From Aquila chrysaetos chrysaetos (lineage: Eukaryota > Chordata > Aves > Accipitriformes > Accipitridae): 64,000 bases of DNA. The translations under genes were made by a program, and so were the position numbers. The stretch lies in the NCBI RefSeq assembly GCF_900496995.4, contig NC_044023.1:22018453-22082452 (forward strand), written 5' to 3'. The notes under the pieces are model-generated. The model searched no databases, was not told the origin of the DNA, and saw only the letters and a program-made list of their open reading frames with translations. Within the stretch, counting starts at the first letter, position 1; the number at the start of each line of letters is the position of its first letter. Below, piece by piece: positions 50,978 to 62,374 of this stretch.

Positions 50978-51145
50978 TCATAGCATGAGGGGATTCTTTC
51001 GTACACGGCTCAAGTACAACACTCCTGCCTCCTCCAGACGTTGTTTCGCAGTTGGGTCCAAGGTTAAACCTTCGCTAGGACTCAGGAAGGGCAGCACCGG
51101 CCCCTCCTGCCCCCTCCAGGAGCGGTGGGCTATGCTTTGGGCCAT
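50978..51145 (-). CDS. Small open frame (55 codons) with a strong Kozak context
   Basis: An ATG at 51145 sits in GGAGGATGG (A at -3, G at +4) and opens 55 codons ending in TGA at 50978. The peptide begins MAQSIAHRSWRG; its second half (DPTAKQRLEEAGVLYLSRVR) has a plausible helical pattern. It lies upstream of the minus-strand gene and at the edge of the CpG-rich DNA, so it could be a first coding exon whose donor I cannot place, a small protein, or chance. Confidence 0.25.
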   Translation of the reverse strand: MAQSIAHRSWRGQEGPVLPFLSPSEGLTLDPTAKQRLEEAGVLYLSRVRKNPLML

Positions 51146-51179
51146 CCTCCATCACACGGGAGCTGAGCGTTCCTAAGGC

Positions 51180-51480
51180 ACTGTGGGCAGGGGTACTTGG
51201 CTGCTGCTCAGGATTGGGCCGACCAAAGCTGGAGAAGCCGCCGGCGCGTTGCTTTGCTCCTGCGCGTAGTGCTGCCCGAGCCCCTCGGACCCGCAGAGGG
51301 GGGCTGAGTTTGGGGTGCCAGCGTGTCGCCGGGAGAGCCGCCCTCCGGAGCTGCTCCGGGCGCTTCCCAACCGCCTTTCGGAGCTGGGAGCTGGGCTAAT
51401 AAAGAGCCGCTGATAGATGGCAATGAAACGTCTGAGTGAAGGCACGTCGAGTGCGAACCTGTAAGCAGCAATAAACGCGA
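51180..51480. promoter_or_regulatory. Small CpG-rich patch next to the main island
   Basis: The segment has a clear rise in CpG (for example CCGCCGGCGCG at 51238-51248 and GAGCCGCCCTCCGGAG near 51336-51351) compared with AT-rich flanks. It ends in a TAAT-rich, non-repetitive tail at 51480-51600. The minus frame 51493-51173 is open but shows no recognisable domain; I treat it as a GC-rich artefact. Confidence 0.55.
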
Positions 51481-52174
51481 ATCCAACCTGCACTAATGTT
51501 AATTGTCATTCAGTTTATATCGATGCGCAGTTTATTAAACCATAAAGCAAGGCAGCAAGCACAGAGAGCAACTCTAGAGATAATTAAACATAATAAGGGT
51601 TTCACTTAATCCCTCAAAACCCAGGGGAGGCACAGTTAAGACTGAATACCCTCTTTGCACTGAAAGGCATTTTTGCACAGCCTTTTACGAGCATTTCCCG
51701 GTACGAGATTCCAGAACGGGGGGAAAGGTAGGTCCCACCTTTACTTCTGAATATATTTTTTTTCTCTTTTCTTTGTGCCTTTAGATCACACTGCTTCTGA
51801 AGCCTGAACTCGGACTTTCAAAGCAGTTCGTGGCTCGTTATTTGCATTGCGGTAGCAAGTAGAGACCCTTGTGAGGGATCCTGAGACAGGTCCCAGCGCA
51901 GGACAGTCGCTGGGCAGAGCGGTGGCGAGGAGGGCTGGGAAGCGGCAGGGATGGTACCTGCGTGCGCTCTTTTCTCCGGCTGGTCTCCTCTCCTTGCACT
52001 ACACTCTCATTTCTTGGACGAGGGGGGTCAGAAAGGGGATGAAAGGAGAGGGTGGGCCAGTCGTGCAAAGGGCTGAGCGAGAGACTGACAGAGCAGGCGG
52101 ATGAAGGAGGGAGGCAGCTTTTGAAGAGTGAGAACAATTATGGCAAATCGGGGATTAATGCCGGAGGCTGAGGC

Positions 52175-52189
52175 GGGGGGGGGGGGGGG
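52175..52189. repeat. G15 homopolymer in the CpG island
   Basis: Fifteen consecutive G after GAGGC, at the 5' edge of the densest part of the island. Confidence 0.9.
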
Positions 52190-52399
52190 ATAAAAAATGC
52201 CCTAAAATGTAATTTGGGACTCTCGGGTCCCTCGTTAGTGGGACTGGGACTGGTCGAGGGTGGGAGAAAAGCAGGCAGCGGGGAGTCACCGGGCTCCCCC
52301 GTAGCGGACGGGCTACCCCGGGGCTGCGGGCAGCGGCCGCCTCGGCTCCGCGGGTGCGGATGGCTCCTGCGTCTGCCGGGAAGAGCCATCCCGGGGCTT

Positions 52400-52461
52400 A
52401 AAAAAAAAAAAAAAAAGGGGGGGGGGGGGAGTAGGGCAGGGGAAAACTGCCCCCCCCCCCC
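52400..52461. repeat. A17-G13 block followed by C12: possible hairpin or triplex element
   Basis: Seventeen A (52400-52416) are followed directly by thirteen G (52417-52429); after 20 bases comes C12 (52450-52461). The G and C runs are complementary and close enough to pair as a hairpin, and the G run could form a quadruplex. Confidence 0.9.
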
Positions 52462-52765
52462 AGGAGCAAACCCCCGCGGGAGCGGTGTCCCCGGGGCGGG
52501 GGACACGGAGACGGGTGTCCCGCTGCGCGCAAGCAGCGCGGGGCAGCAGAAGGGGTTAAGGGCGGCCGCGCTCCCCGCGGCTCCGTCCGCCCCCCCCCCG
52601 CGCACGGCGCAGGTTTGGGAGGAGGGGTTTGCGCGGCGCTCGCCCGGCTCCCCGGCCGCTGACGCTCAATGCTGCGGCCGCGGGTTTTGCTGCGGGAGCC
52701 GCGTTACTTCGGGGGGCTGCCGCGTAAGGTGGGCGAAGGCAGCGCCCGCACCCGCGGAGCCGAGC

Positions 52766-52800
52766 ATGTGTGTGTGTGTGTCGTGTGTGTCCCCCCCCCC
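52766..52800. repeat. TG microsatellite with C10 tail
   Basis: (TG)n interrupted by one TC, ending in ten C. A similar (GT)n plus C run occurs at 52984-53024. Confidence 0.9.
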
Positions 52801-52812
52801 GCCCCGGCCCGG

Positions 52813-52822
52813 CCAGGTAAGA
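52813..52822 (+). other. Plus-strand splice-donor consensus in the CpG island
   Basis: GGCCAG|GTAAGAG matches the vertebrate donor consensus, with the cut after 52816. It would end a first exon of a plus-strand transcript whose remaining exons lie to the right, possibly beyond the window. The upstream sequence is low-complexity, so a non-coding first exon is most likely. Confidence 0.4.
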
Positions 52823-52983
52823 GCGGGGCGGTTTTGCGGCGGGAGGAGGGGAAGCGGGTTGGGGAAACGAAAGGAATGAGAACGGGAATAAAGAAGGAAA
52901 CGGGTCGCGGGGAAAAGGGGGAAGGAGAACGCCGGCGGGGTGCGCGGAGGGGGTGCCGGGGGTGCGCGGTTCGGCCGCGGGGG

Positions 52984-53024
52984 GTGTCGTGTCCGTGTCC
53001 GTGTGTGTGTGTGTGTCCCCCCGC
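52984..53024. repeat. GT microsatellite with C tail
   Basis: Contains (GTGTCC)2-like units and (GT)8 at 53001-53016, followed by a C run. Same design as 52766-52800. Confidence 0.9.
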
Positions 53025-53319
53025 CGGGAAGGGAGATGCGGGGAGCGGAGGGGGTGCGGGGGGTCGGGGCGCGGTTGCCGCTGCCGCCGGCCGGGGGTCC
53101 CCGCGGTACCCGCGAAGCAGAGGCGGCGGCCGCGGTTCCTCGGCGGGGTGCCGGGCTGGGTTCCCCCCCGCCCCGGCCGGGGCGGAGCGGAGCGGTGTGC
53201 CGGGGTCGGGCAAAGCGAGCCCCGGGCGAGGGGGAGAGGGAACCGCGGTGGAGAGCGCGGGGATGGGGCTGCGTGTGTGTCTGCTGGCAGAGGGATGCTC
53301 CCTCCCCGGCTGGCAGAAA

Positions 53320-53560
53320 TGCATGCATAACTTTTTGCTTCATCCAGGCAGCGTTCCTCGCTCGAGTTTTAGCTTCTTTTCGCTTTCCCCAGGCTGATGT
53401 TGCTTCCGTGTCGCGAGCAACATAATGCAGCATGTTGTTTTATTTATCCCAGACAGGAATGACTTGCTCTCTAAACTACAAATTAAACGATGCTGCTTGC
53501 ATAACAAGTGGAAATAGTTTGTATCTTACATACTAATCATCCATCACTTTTTAGACTAAG
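53320..53560. promoter_or_regulatory. Candidate conserved element at the 3' edge of the CpG island
   Basis: GC content drops sharply and a non-repetitive segment begins with ATGCATGCATAACTTTTTGC, continues through AACATAATGCAGCATGTTG and ends near CATCACTTTTTAGAC. Several POU/homeodomain-like ATGCAT and TAAT cores are present. Placement next to a promoter suggests a proximal enhancer. Inference only. Confidence 0.3.
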
Positions 53561-53859
53561 CAAAAGCGGGTTTTGGGGTTTTTTTTCCAAGGAGGGTTCA
53601 ATAAAACAGTCTGATGTCTTGCAGCAACGTAGTCATTTTCCCTTGCTGGATTAATGTGGGCAAAGGATTAAGAGCCAGCATGTTGATTAGGCACCCTGAG
53701 GTGCAGGGAAGAAGGGGAGCATTTGGCTGTAGAGAGAAGTCAGGTTTTGTGTTTGTGCTTGCACATCCTCCTGTTTACGTGGTTCGGTTCAGGACCTGCA
53801 TCATAGCAGATAAATCCTTTAGAGGAGAGCAGGGACCGGTGTAAGCCTCCTATTCAAAT

Positions 53860-54180
53860 GGTCACACTACTCGTAAGATCCTTTCTGACACGGCGTCTAC
53901 CGCGCTCCCTCCCAGCGCGCCGTGCCCAGCCGCCCATAGCCACCCACCGTGGGGCCGGGGATGCCACGGCCCGTGGCACGTCCCAGCGGCATCGTGGCTG
54001 CCGGAGCCCCTTCCCTCCTTTCTCTCGCTCCCTGCCAAGCGGCTCCATCCCAGGTACGCATGCGGTGCTCCAGCCCAGGCTCCCGCACGCTGCTGTCTGC
54101 TGTCGTGGGGCGCGATGGCCGGCGCCGAGCGTGGGAAGCAGGGTGACGGGGCCCTGCGCTTGGGGCCAGCGTGGTGCACC
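53860..54180. promoter_or_regulatory. Secondary CpG-rich patch
   Basis: CpG-rich DNA with open frames on both strands (for example 53858-54247 plus, 54258-53854 minus). None has a recognisable domain, and frames open on both strands are expected at this GC content. It may be a shore of the main island. Confidence 0.5.
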
Positions 54181-57100
54181 CTCCAGAAGCCTTTTCCGCT
54201 CCTTTACTGGCCAGGACACTGATTTTTTTCTTCTTTTCTGGTCCTGAGGAGCTTGCATTTTTACCCTCCGTTTGTAAGTGCCTGGAAACTGCTTAAATGG
54301 CTCTTGAATAATCCTTCAAAGTCACCTCCCCTCTTTAATCTAATACCAAAAGGACTTACTTTACATGGCTAATCCCTCTTTTACTTGCTGTACAGCCTCA
54401 TTTAGAGGTGTGCGCACTGCTAATTTTCCCAAAGCAGCCTGCTTCAGACAATGGCTTCCGCTGGCGTGCAGCAACCTCTCCCTCCTGTGCTGAACTCTGG
54501 GCAGAGCTGAATACATCTGACAAGGTTTTGCTTGATTTCAGGAGGTGTTTCATCAGATCCCATCAAGCGAACTAAGCCTTCGCAGGATGCCACGCCAAGC
54601 CCTTTGTTTTGTGTGTATTTGTAAATAACCACCTGTTCGGAGGCTCCGGAGGGTCTCCTGCCCCATGTGTTAGCTAGCCTGGAGGCAGCGCGTGGCTGGC
54701 GAGGGCTGGAGTAAGGCAGGGTGCGCCTCCAGGTAGTTGGAGTTGAACGATCCTGACAAAACTCCGGTGACTTGGAGATTTTCCCGCCCTTACCTTCTGC
54801 GGTGGAGTTGAGCTCTCTTCTAGCCCATCTAGCGTTCCCAGAATTTTAAGCTTGTGCTGTTCTACCCGATGACAAAATAGATGTTTTGAATGTGAATGAC
54901 AGCAGAAGAAAAGCTTACCTTTGCAAGAAGCCTCGCTTCCCCCTTAGCATGTAAAGAGTAAACATGATGAAACGATACCGCCTTCAAACCCTAACTTCAC
55001 GTGCGTTAACAGTGATGTCCAGAGCTCCTTAGCTCCTCGCCTGAGGTCACCATGGATGGCCGATGAGGGGCAAGTGTGCCTTCAGCGTGCTCTGGGTGGT
55101 GGGAGGGCGCGAGCGGCAGCGTGTCCTCTTCTCTGGGCCACGAGGACACCTTTGGCCGTGGTGTGGCACAAGCCCTCTTGGACGGGTGGTCTCTGAGACC
55201 ACAGCCGTCCTTCCCTGGGGTGGCCTTAGTTGTATTTCCAGTGTTAATCCCTCCACTGCTTGTTACCCGAGTGCTGAGTTTTAACCCTCAGCTGAGGAGT
55301 GTTTGTTCTAGAGGGAAAAATAGCAGCACTGCGAGACAGCAAGCAGCTGGTGAGAGAGCCCACCTTGATTCCCAAACTTGCACCTCCTCATGCGTGAAAG
55401 TGTTTCTTGTTGATAGCCGGGTCTTTATATTTATCAGGATTTACATTTCTTGATTTAAAATACACTCCTGTGTTACCCCATCAGGGACAGCTAAGAAAAC
55501 AGGTGTAAGCTCCTGTACAATTTCTGCCACAGATGCAAAACTTCAGAATGATTTTATAGATGTTCTGATGCCACGTGACTTATTTCCCTCGGTTTAGGGA
55601 GTTGGCTTTGTCTGACAGTTCTGTGTAGTTAACTTGATTTAAAAAAAAAAAAAATCAGAGGTAAAGACAAGGCAGAGCTGAAGGAAGGATACTAACCACA
55701 GGAGAGCTAGATCATTGCCTTTTTATTTTCTCTCGTGGTCTTTCTGAGTTTTATTTGCTGAAGAGTGATGGAGGTATTGGCTGCCGGTGGCTGGTCTCCA
55801 TCGGGGGCACGGGTGGGCACAGCCCCGGCGCCGTGCAGGCAGCTCCTGGGCTGCAGGCGGTGCGGGAGAAGATGCTATTGCTTAAAAATACTCTGCTGCG
55901 TTTGAAAGTTCATAAATCATCACAGGTCTATTTTTAGCCATGTTAGATTAGAGCGAGTCTGGGGTTTCTTCCCACACCTCCGTCTGTGGCCTAAAATGAC
56001 CCAATAACGTCCCTGTAAAAGCTGTTTACACACTCCTTTGATTTTGCTGGTGACCTGTTGTTCAGCCCCGTTGTTATACAGAGGATGGGGCTCAATTTGA
56101 AGAGAGTTTGATGCAACAGTTGGGAATTTTCCGTCACATGCAGAAAGTGGAAGTCTGCTGCTTGGAGCATGAGTGATGTGCAGCCCCTGACAGGAAGGTA
56201 ATCACAAACACAGAAAAGTAACATGAATCACATGAAATCCACAAATGTCAGCTCCAAAGCTCTAATCTAGGCGTGCTGCCAAGATTTAAACTTGCACACA
56301 TCTTTACTGTTATCTGCTACAGTGGTTACTCAAATATAAATACGAATATCATGACAGTAGTGATTCATTTTTTTTATTATTAGCAAAGCAAATATATAAT
56401 GATGACATCCAACCGATTTACTGCTTCATGCGTGTACACGACTATTCCCTGTCCCCTACCATCATCCACCAAAAATGGCGATATTAAACCAAATGCTCTT
56501 GTGTCAAATCTGCTTGCAATCTTGGCATAAATGAGGTTCACATTTCATTATGAACCAAGACAACAGTATTTCCTACACTAAACAGGGGTTTCCAGTACTG
56601 TATGTGTTGTACTTGGGAAATAACTTCATTCTTTGCTTTTCCCTAGATACAAGCAGTCACTTTTTATCTTAATCTGCAGGATAAAAATCTGTTTCAACAG
56701 GACACCAAGAAAAAGAAAGATCTGTTGGGGTTTTTTTTTAATTGCTGGATTAAATCATTGAAAGTCAAACTCTCAGGACCACCAGGGTCAAAGTGTTTTG
56801 AAAACAATTAATCTAGTGACTTTGCCATATGCATGATTCAAATTTAGGAAGCTAGAGCATAAGGAGCAAGTTTTGACTCTGCAATGTAAATTGGGATTTT
56901 TGCTCAGGTACGTAATTACAGCATAGATGTATCAGCATGTGGACTTCAGTAAGGTAAGTGATGCACTTATTGCATTATTCCACTTCAAAAAAATGTTTTG
57001 GGGACTCAAGAAAATAATCTACAACCATTACATTTTAAAAATTACCTTTAAAGTTTTTTTTTTTTTTAAATTATCTTTAAAGGAATTTTTTCTAAATTGT

Positions 57101-59997
57101 GTTAAACAGCTCAAGGTTTCAAAAATGAGGTTCTACCACATTTGTTTCTTCTATTAATTCTTCCATAAGGTCCCAGCTGATCAGCAGTTGATGCTCTATT
57201 ACTTGAAGGTTTGCTGGAAATGTCTCGGATACAGTCAAACATCTTTTTATTACTGAATAAAAGTTCTGATATATCCAGTACCAAGCTCTGCTAAGATGCA
57301 TTATACTAAAGATTAAAAGAAAAGTACCATGAGGGTACTTCCCCACCTTTTCTCCTCTTTGTTTTGCCAGAGGCTTTGAGCCAGGCTTCAGTGACACTCA
57401 GTGGACACAATCCTGATTAACCATCTCACGTGGGCTTTCCCCATTCTTGTCTGTAGAGCAAGATGTGGTTGAAAGACCAGCTGTTAGGCTTGGCTTTCTC
57501 CAGATGTTTTTTTAATCCAGGAGGGCAATATGACAGCACTCCCTCCCGTGCTGGTCCTTGTTCACAAGTAGCACAGTCCAAAGGACTCCTCCATCAGTGT
57601 CCCTGCATCTCCTGCGGTCTTTCGGGAGTAGTTTAATTTCTGACCTGGTCACCACTTTCATCTCCTGGGATTTCCTAAATTAACGTACTTCGGAGGTGAC
57701 TGGTGGAGGGAGCGTGGGGGACTGCACCCAGCCGAGGGGACGTGGCCAGAGCTGCTGAGACTTCAAAGAGTTTCCAACAGCTGTTGGCACTTGGTAGCTG
57801 TTTTGGAGACAAGTTAGTCCTGAGCTGCTTCTAACTCCACGTTGATTTACTCTTCTGTAAGTTCTATCAGTATAAGATCTTTGTCGGCCTCAGACAAAAT
57901 CTGTGTTTATAATTTATTTATATAAATGTTTAGCCAAGGAAGAGATGTGGTATTTAAACCCAATCTACATAAGGTTTAGCAGGTCATTTTAGTCAATTAG
58001 AAGACTAAGAAAGGGAACAAATAGCATACTTGGTGTTTGTAATGGAGAAACCTGTATTACAAATGGTAATTTAATCTAAATAGTACTGAATAGCAATAAC
58101 CTACCGGTGTTTTTTTAACTGAACTGTAAGTGCATGTTTTATTGAACTCTTTTTATGCAGATAACAAGGTATTATTTGGGAAGACTTACAAACAACATCA
58201 TACTCAAACAATTAAACACATTTCCATCTCTATGCTTCCAGTAGTAGGAGTGTGAAAACCCAACTAGCCGTCTGTGAAAGTCCACAGGATAGTGCACGCT
58301 GCTTTCCCTGCTCCCTCCCCTGCTCCCCAGCTGTATGTTAATAGTTCTGATCTCCCATTTTTACATCTTTCTAGCTATAGCTATAAAACCTTGAGCAGAG
58401 ATCTTTCTCCAGTTTGATCCATAGCCACGGTTTGGGAGATCTCCCCCTTCCTGGGCTCTGTTAATGAGCAATCAGTAGAAAAAACAGATTCTGCTCAACC
58501 CCCTCTGCTGGGTTTAGTCCCGTTTTCTCCATGCCCATTTTTTGACTGAGCCACGGTCTGTTCTTCTGTCCCTTTAGGTAGTCCCACGCCACTCGCTACC
58601 TACGAGCTAAGGGCTGACCTTCGGGGTGGGAGAAAGCCCGTAAGCTGGCCAGGTTGGTGTCGGGCAGGTTTCCCTTCCTTGGACTGGTAGTATTGGGCTC
58701 GTATCCGAGCTAGATTCTTCTGTTAACTTAGCTGTAGGTTTGTACCGGGTTTAAGTCAATAATCTTTTATAGGACAGGTTGTATGTTAGCAAAGAACAGA
58801 TATGGGTGAGTCGGTGGCAAAACAAACATCCTGGCTAACTGCGATAGTGCTGAGCTGCTTTCAGGGGGATCTTAGCCCACCCATGGCAACCTTGGTTTCT
58901 GACACCATCAAGTGTGAACTGCTTGCTGGGTTGATGCACTGGATCTTCTCCCCTGGGACCTTTAGCGGGACCCTCCCATTTTATACAGCATATGTGTGAG
59001 GAACCTGTAGCTGGTGGGCTACCAATGGTGCATAAATTCATTTCATGTGATATTCTTTTTCCATGATATTATTTGATAACACTGTACTTAACTTTGTGTT
59101 AATGGTGTGACCCACAAGAGCTGTTTGAAAGACATGCTCGGTGCTGAGCAGAGGGGGGTTCTTCACCTCCCGCACAGAGCACTGAACAGCTTTCATCAAA
59201 TAAGATTTTTTTATCACTACTACCCTGCTCTTGTAAAATGGAGGCAAAAGCTCTGTATCCTCTTGTCATGAATGAATGGATGAATCTTCTTGGTCTCCTG
59301 TCTTTTGGAAAAAAAAAAAAAATGAAGCAGCTTCTGAACAGCACTCAACTCCTAGCTTTTTTAAGAGAGTTACTTAGCGTAAGAGCAGAACATTTGCCTA
59401 AGAGGGTTTTAGTCCAAGAATGACTTTTCATATTTAATTGATCTGTATTGTTCAATTAGGGAGATGTATAATGCCCTCTGTTGTGCATGTATAGCTGGAA
59501 GTAGAAATGAATGAAATATGAAGTACAGCAGAAGTATAATTTCAAACAGAATCAGCTCGTAGCAATGTACAAAACAGGATTTCAATCCAGGCCTTGATAT
59601 GCGTGAGCAAATATGAGTTGTGTAAATACATCAGATTGTTAACTTTGACATGCAAATTATTTTGAATTGTAATATTTGTTCTTATTCTGGCCAGAATTCA
59701 GTAAGCTTTTTGTTCCAAATCATATTTATAAACATTTCCAACTCCTGAATTAACGTTCAAATGTATTTCAGCGTCTTACGCTTCTCTGGAAACAGCTTGT
59801 TTGGGCATCAGAGCCCTCCACCCCGGTTTCCCAAACCCCGCTACGCTGTTGAGCGTGGGGAGCTCAGCAGGGCACGCAGCAGGGTGATACGCAGAGACAC
59901 GAGTGACACCGGTCCCACATGGTGGCAGCACTCAACCCGCATCACCTGCACGGCTCCGGCTGCCGCCCCAGCAACATCAGCCCCGGCTTGCGACGGC
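54181..59997. other. Non-coding stretch, no gene supported
   Basis: Moderately GC-rich at the left, AT-rich to the right. No convincing exon. Splice-like signals at 56905-56954 (TTTTTGCTCAG, then AGTAAG|GTAAGTG) enclose about 46 bases but have no other support. A poly-A run lies at 55640-55653 and a T run near 57056-57068. Confidence 0.5.
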
Positions 59998-60089
59998 GCA
60001 TCCCGCCCGCATCCCGCCCGCATCCCGCCCCGCATCCCGCCCGCATCCCGCCCCGCATCCCACCCCGCATCCCACCCGCATCCCTCCCC
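59998..60089. repeat. GC-rich minisatellite, 8 copies of an 11-12 bp unit
   Basis: The unit is GCATCCCGCCC or GCATCCCGCCCC. Eight copies occur with lengths 11, 11, 12, 11, 12, 12, 11 and 12; the last three have one base changed (CCACC, CCACC, CCTCC). All frames give proline-rich repeats, so the overlapping open frames (59761-60198 and others) are repeat artefacts. Confidence 0.95.
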
Positions 60090-60422
60090 GTCCGGCACAG
60101 AGCACCCGCAGCCAGCCCTGGAGCTTTGGGAGCGTGCCCCTCTGCGCTGGCCCGGGAAAGAGCCAGTGCCGGTTTGCAGGCTTTTAGATGGGTATTGAAT
60201 TTTTACGCCTATAACCCTAATCACAATTTCTACGGTATGATTTCCTCAGGATTCCTAGTTCTGAGGAATCCATAAAAAAATGCATCATTTTTCTCCTTGA
60301 CACCTTTCTTTCATCGGTGTCGTGATTCTCCGTTGACCCACAAAGCCATCCTGCTTCTCAGTTTACCCCTCACTTTTCCCCACTGCTTCTGTACTCGCTG
60401 TTATCCATCTTTACTTACACAG

Positions 60423-60459
60423 CCTGATGCAGCAGGTCCTCTTACGTTTTGCCTGACAG
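60423..60459 (+). other. Plus-strand micro-exon-like block
   Basis: The acceptor TATCCATCTTTACTTACACAG and donor CCTGACAG|GTAAGG enclose 37 bases. A second strong acceptor (CTCTCTCTGCCTCTCCCCAG) ends at 60512. These could belong to a plus-strand transcript starting at the CpG island 7.6 kb upstream, but the following open frame (to 61003) shows no recognisable protein. Confidence 0.2.
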
Positions 60460-62356
60460 GTAAGGGGTTTTTGTGGCTTGCTCAGCATTACCCTCTCTCT
60501 GCCTCTCCCCAGCTCCTTGGGTTTCAACACGAGATGACCAAGAGAACAAGAGGATTCCTCAGTTGGATCCAACACGGTCAGACTTGCTGATAGAAGGTGC
60601 CCATTATCCAGGAGGAATGATTTTAAACTTTGCAGAAATCAGTGCCCATGCAGAGTTTGTGCGGAGAAGCTGTCCTGAAAGGTGCATGGCACAAGGGATA
60701 GTTTGTCTGTGTGCACTTCTACTCGATGACTTGCAGGAAGGCTTTCTGGGGACATACGTGTTTCTGTTAAGGGTAGCTCAGCGTTCGTCCAGTCCAGAAA
60801 TCCACGTGGCAGAAGAGATCTGCTTTGCCAGCTCCGTTTTCTGTGGGCATCAAGCAGGCATCTCGGCGGGCAGGGATAAGGTCTGTGGGCAGGAAGGACG
60901 GGCAGGGCAGATGGAAAGCACTGAGCATCCTTCCCTCTCTGATCTCTGCTGCCACAGCAATATTTTCATATTGTTTGTCAACACTTCCTGCAATGAATAT
61001 TAAATGAACATATCTCACATTGTTTTACCGGGGAGGCAGAGATGGGAAAAGCAGATAGGGTGCAATGCTAAGCTGGGTAAGCTGAGTCTGTCCTAGGGAG
61101 CACTGGTAATGCGCTGCTTTGAGTGAAAGAATTGCTCAGGTGAATTCAGTGTTTGATGGGTCTCTTCTAATCGCAGGTGTAGGGAAAAAACACTAGTCAA
61201 ATACATCTGAGAATGAAGAGCGCAGAACGTGGACTGGCTCAATGTTTTCTCTAGTCAAGTGGAAAAAAGGAAGCCTAGTATGAGAAAGCTGGAAAGGTCA
61301 AACTAATTTGTACTTGCGTGATAATGGGTAATACCTCTATTGTTTATGAAGCTTGCAAAATCCTTCCAGTGTTAACTGCTGTGATATATCTGATGGTGAT
61401 TTTGAGAAATTAAAAATGAAGTAGCAATTGTTCCACCCCCTTCATGCCTTAATCTGTTTTGGTTTAGGATTCCTTTGGAAAGTTATGTATTCTTTACAAA
61501 TTAGTTAAGATTAAATGTATTCAGTTCTCTTGACTTCAGTATGCTGTGGCTGAAGGAAGGAGATAATTTTAAACAAAAAAAGATTAATAGTGAGGTTGAT
61601 AAGAGTAAGACTGAAAACCTGCCTGTGTCTTGCTGCTTAAGCATTCTGACTGTGTTCCCTTGTTTGTTTATTTTGCTGCAGTCTTTTCTGTTTATTTACT
61701 AGGGTAAGTGGAAATTTTATATGCGTGTATAGCTACTGCTAATAAAATAGGAATAACTGGTCACCTCCTAATGCCCCAGACTGCCTTCTGCTGCCTCAGT
61801 TATTCAGGCAGATTTGCAGCTGCTTTTAGTAGCCACTGGAAGTTGTGTGAATTTTCCTGGGATTCTGGTTTCTTTCCTGGGGGTAACAATGGTACCAAAC
61901 TCTGTAATTTTCCATGAAACAGTAGGGAGATATATCGGGAGTCCCTCCTGCCTCATATACAGCAAGAAGTGTAGGCTCCAGAGGAATTCATTTGCTAGGC
62001 TTATCGCTGAGACATTTAATATCTAGAATGATTTAGTATATCAAATTCTAGAGTTTTGGGCTGAATGTAGCTGCATTCGTCATTGTTGCAGAACCTTGAC
62101 AGTGAACAAAAGGTGCTGCAGGGAACCATAACTCACGCAGTAAATTAATGGGTTCCCGGCTTCGCTTGCTCAGCTAAATGGAAGCTGGGAATGGTGTGGT
62201 CTCACTGGCCGAGGGCTTTCCGCAACAAGTGTGCGGGTTAGGAGTTTGCTCGTCCTTCATCCCTGGAGTGGATCTTGAAAGCGTAGCCCTCCTGCCAACT
62301 GGCTGTGACTGGCGGTTTTCACTCTTGAAGGTACTTCGCTATGAATGACTTGAAAT

Positions 62357-62374
62357 GGGGGGGGGGGGGGGGGG
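62357..62374. repeat. G18 homopolymer
   Basis: Eighteen consecutive G between GAAAT and AACCCC. Confidence 0.95.

Larger units (their letters stand above)
51840..53400. promoter_or_regulatory. CpG island, probable promoter (possibly bidirectional)
   Basis: About 1.5 kb of very GC- and CpG-rich DNA, densest at 52240-53280, in an otherwise AT-rich window. It has many GGGCGG/CCCGCC-type Sp1 boxes and no clear TATA box. Open frames run through on both strands but consist of low-complexity P/G/R/A peptides expected of GC-rich DNA. Direction evidence is mixed: a consensus plus-strand donor (CCAG|GTAAGAG) lies at 52816/52817, while the minus-strand gene begins somewhere upstream of 49.3 kb, and CGCAG|GTACC is a minus-strand donor candidate near 51957. 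A shared promoter for two transcripts is possible. Confidence 0.8.

Noticed and set aside
51173..51493. Minus-strand frame of 106 codons
   Set aside because: Its first part looks slightly protein-like, but the rest is GC-rich low complexity and no consistent splice phase with the gene at 49.3 kb was found.
52214..53433. Several long open frames on both strands in the CpG island
   Set aside because: Peptides are P/G/R/A-rich and low-complexity, as expected where stops are rare because of high GC.
55875..55900. TATTGCTTAAAAATAC, similar to the mature miR-137 sequence
   Set aside because: The flanks do not form the known hairpin and the match breaks after the first 16 bases; miR-137 is otherwise highly conserved.
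60473..61003. Plus-strand open frame of 176 codons
   Set aside because: A good acceptor lies inside it, but no domain, donor or homologue could be recognised.
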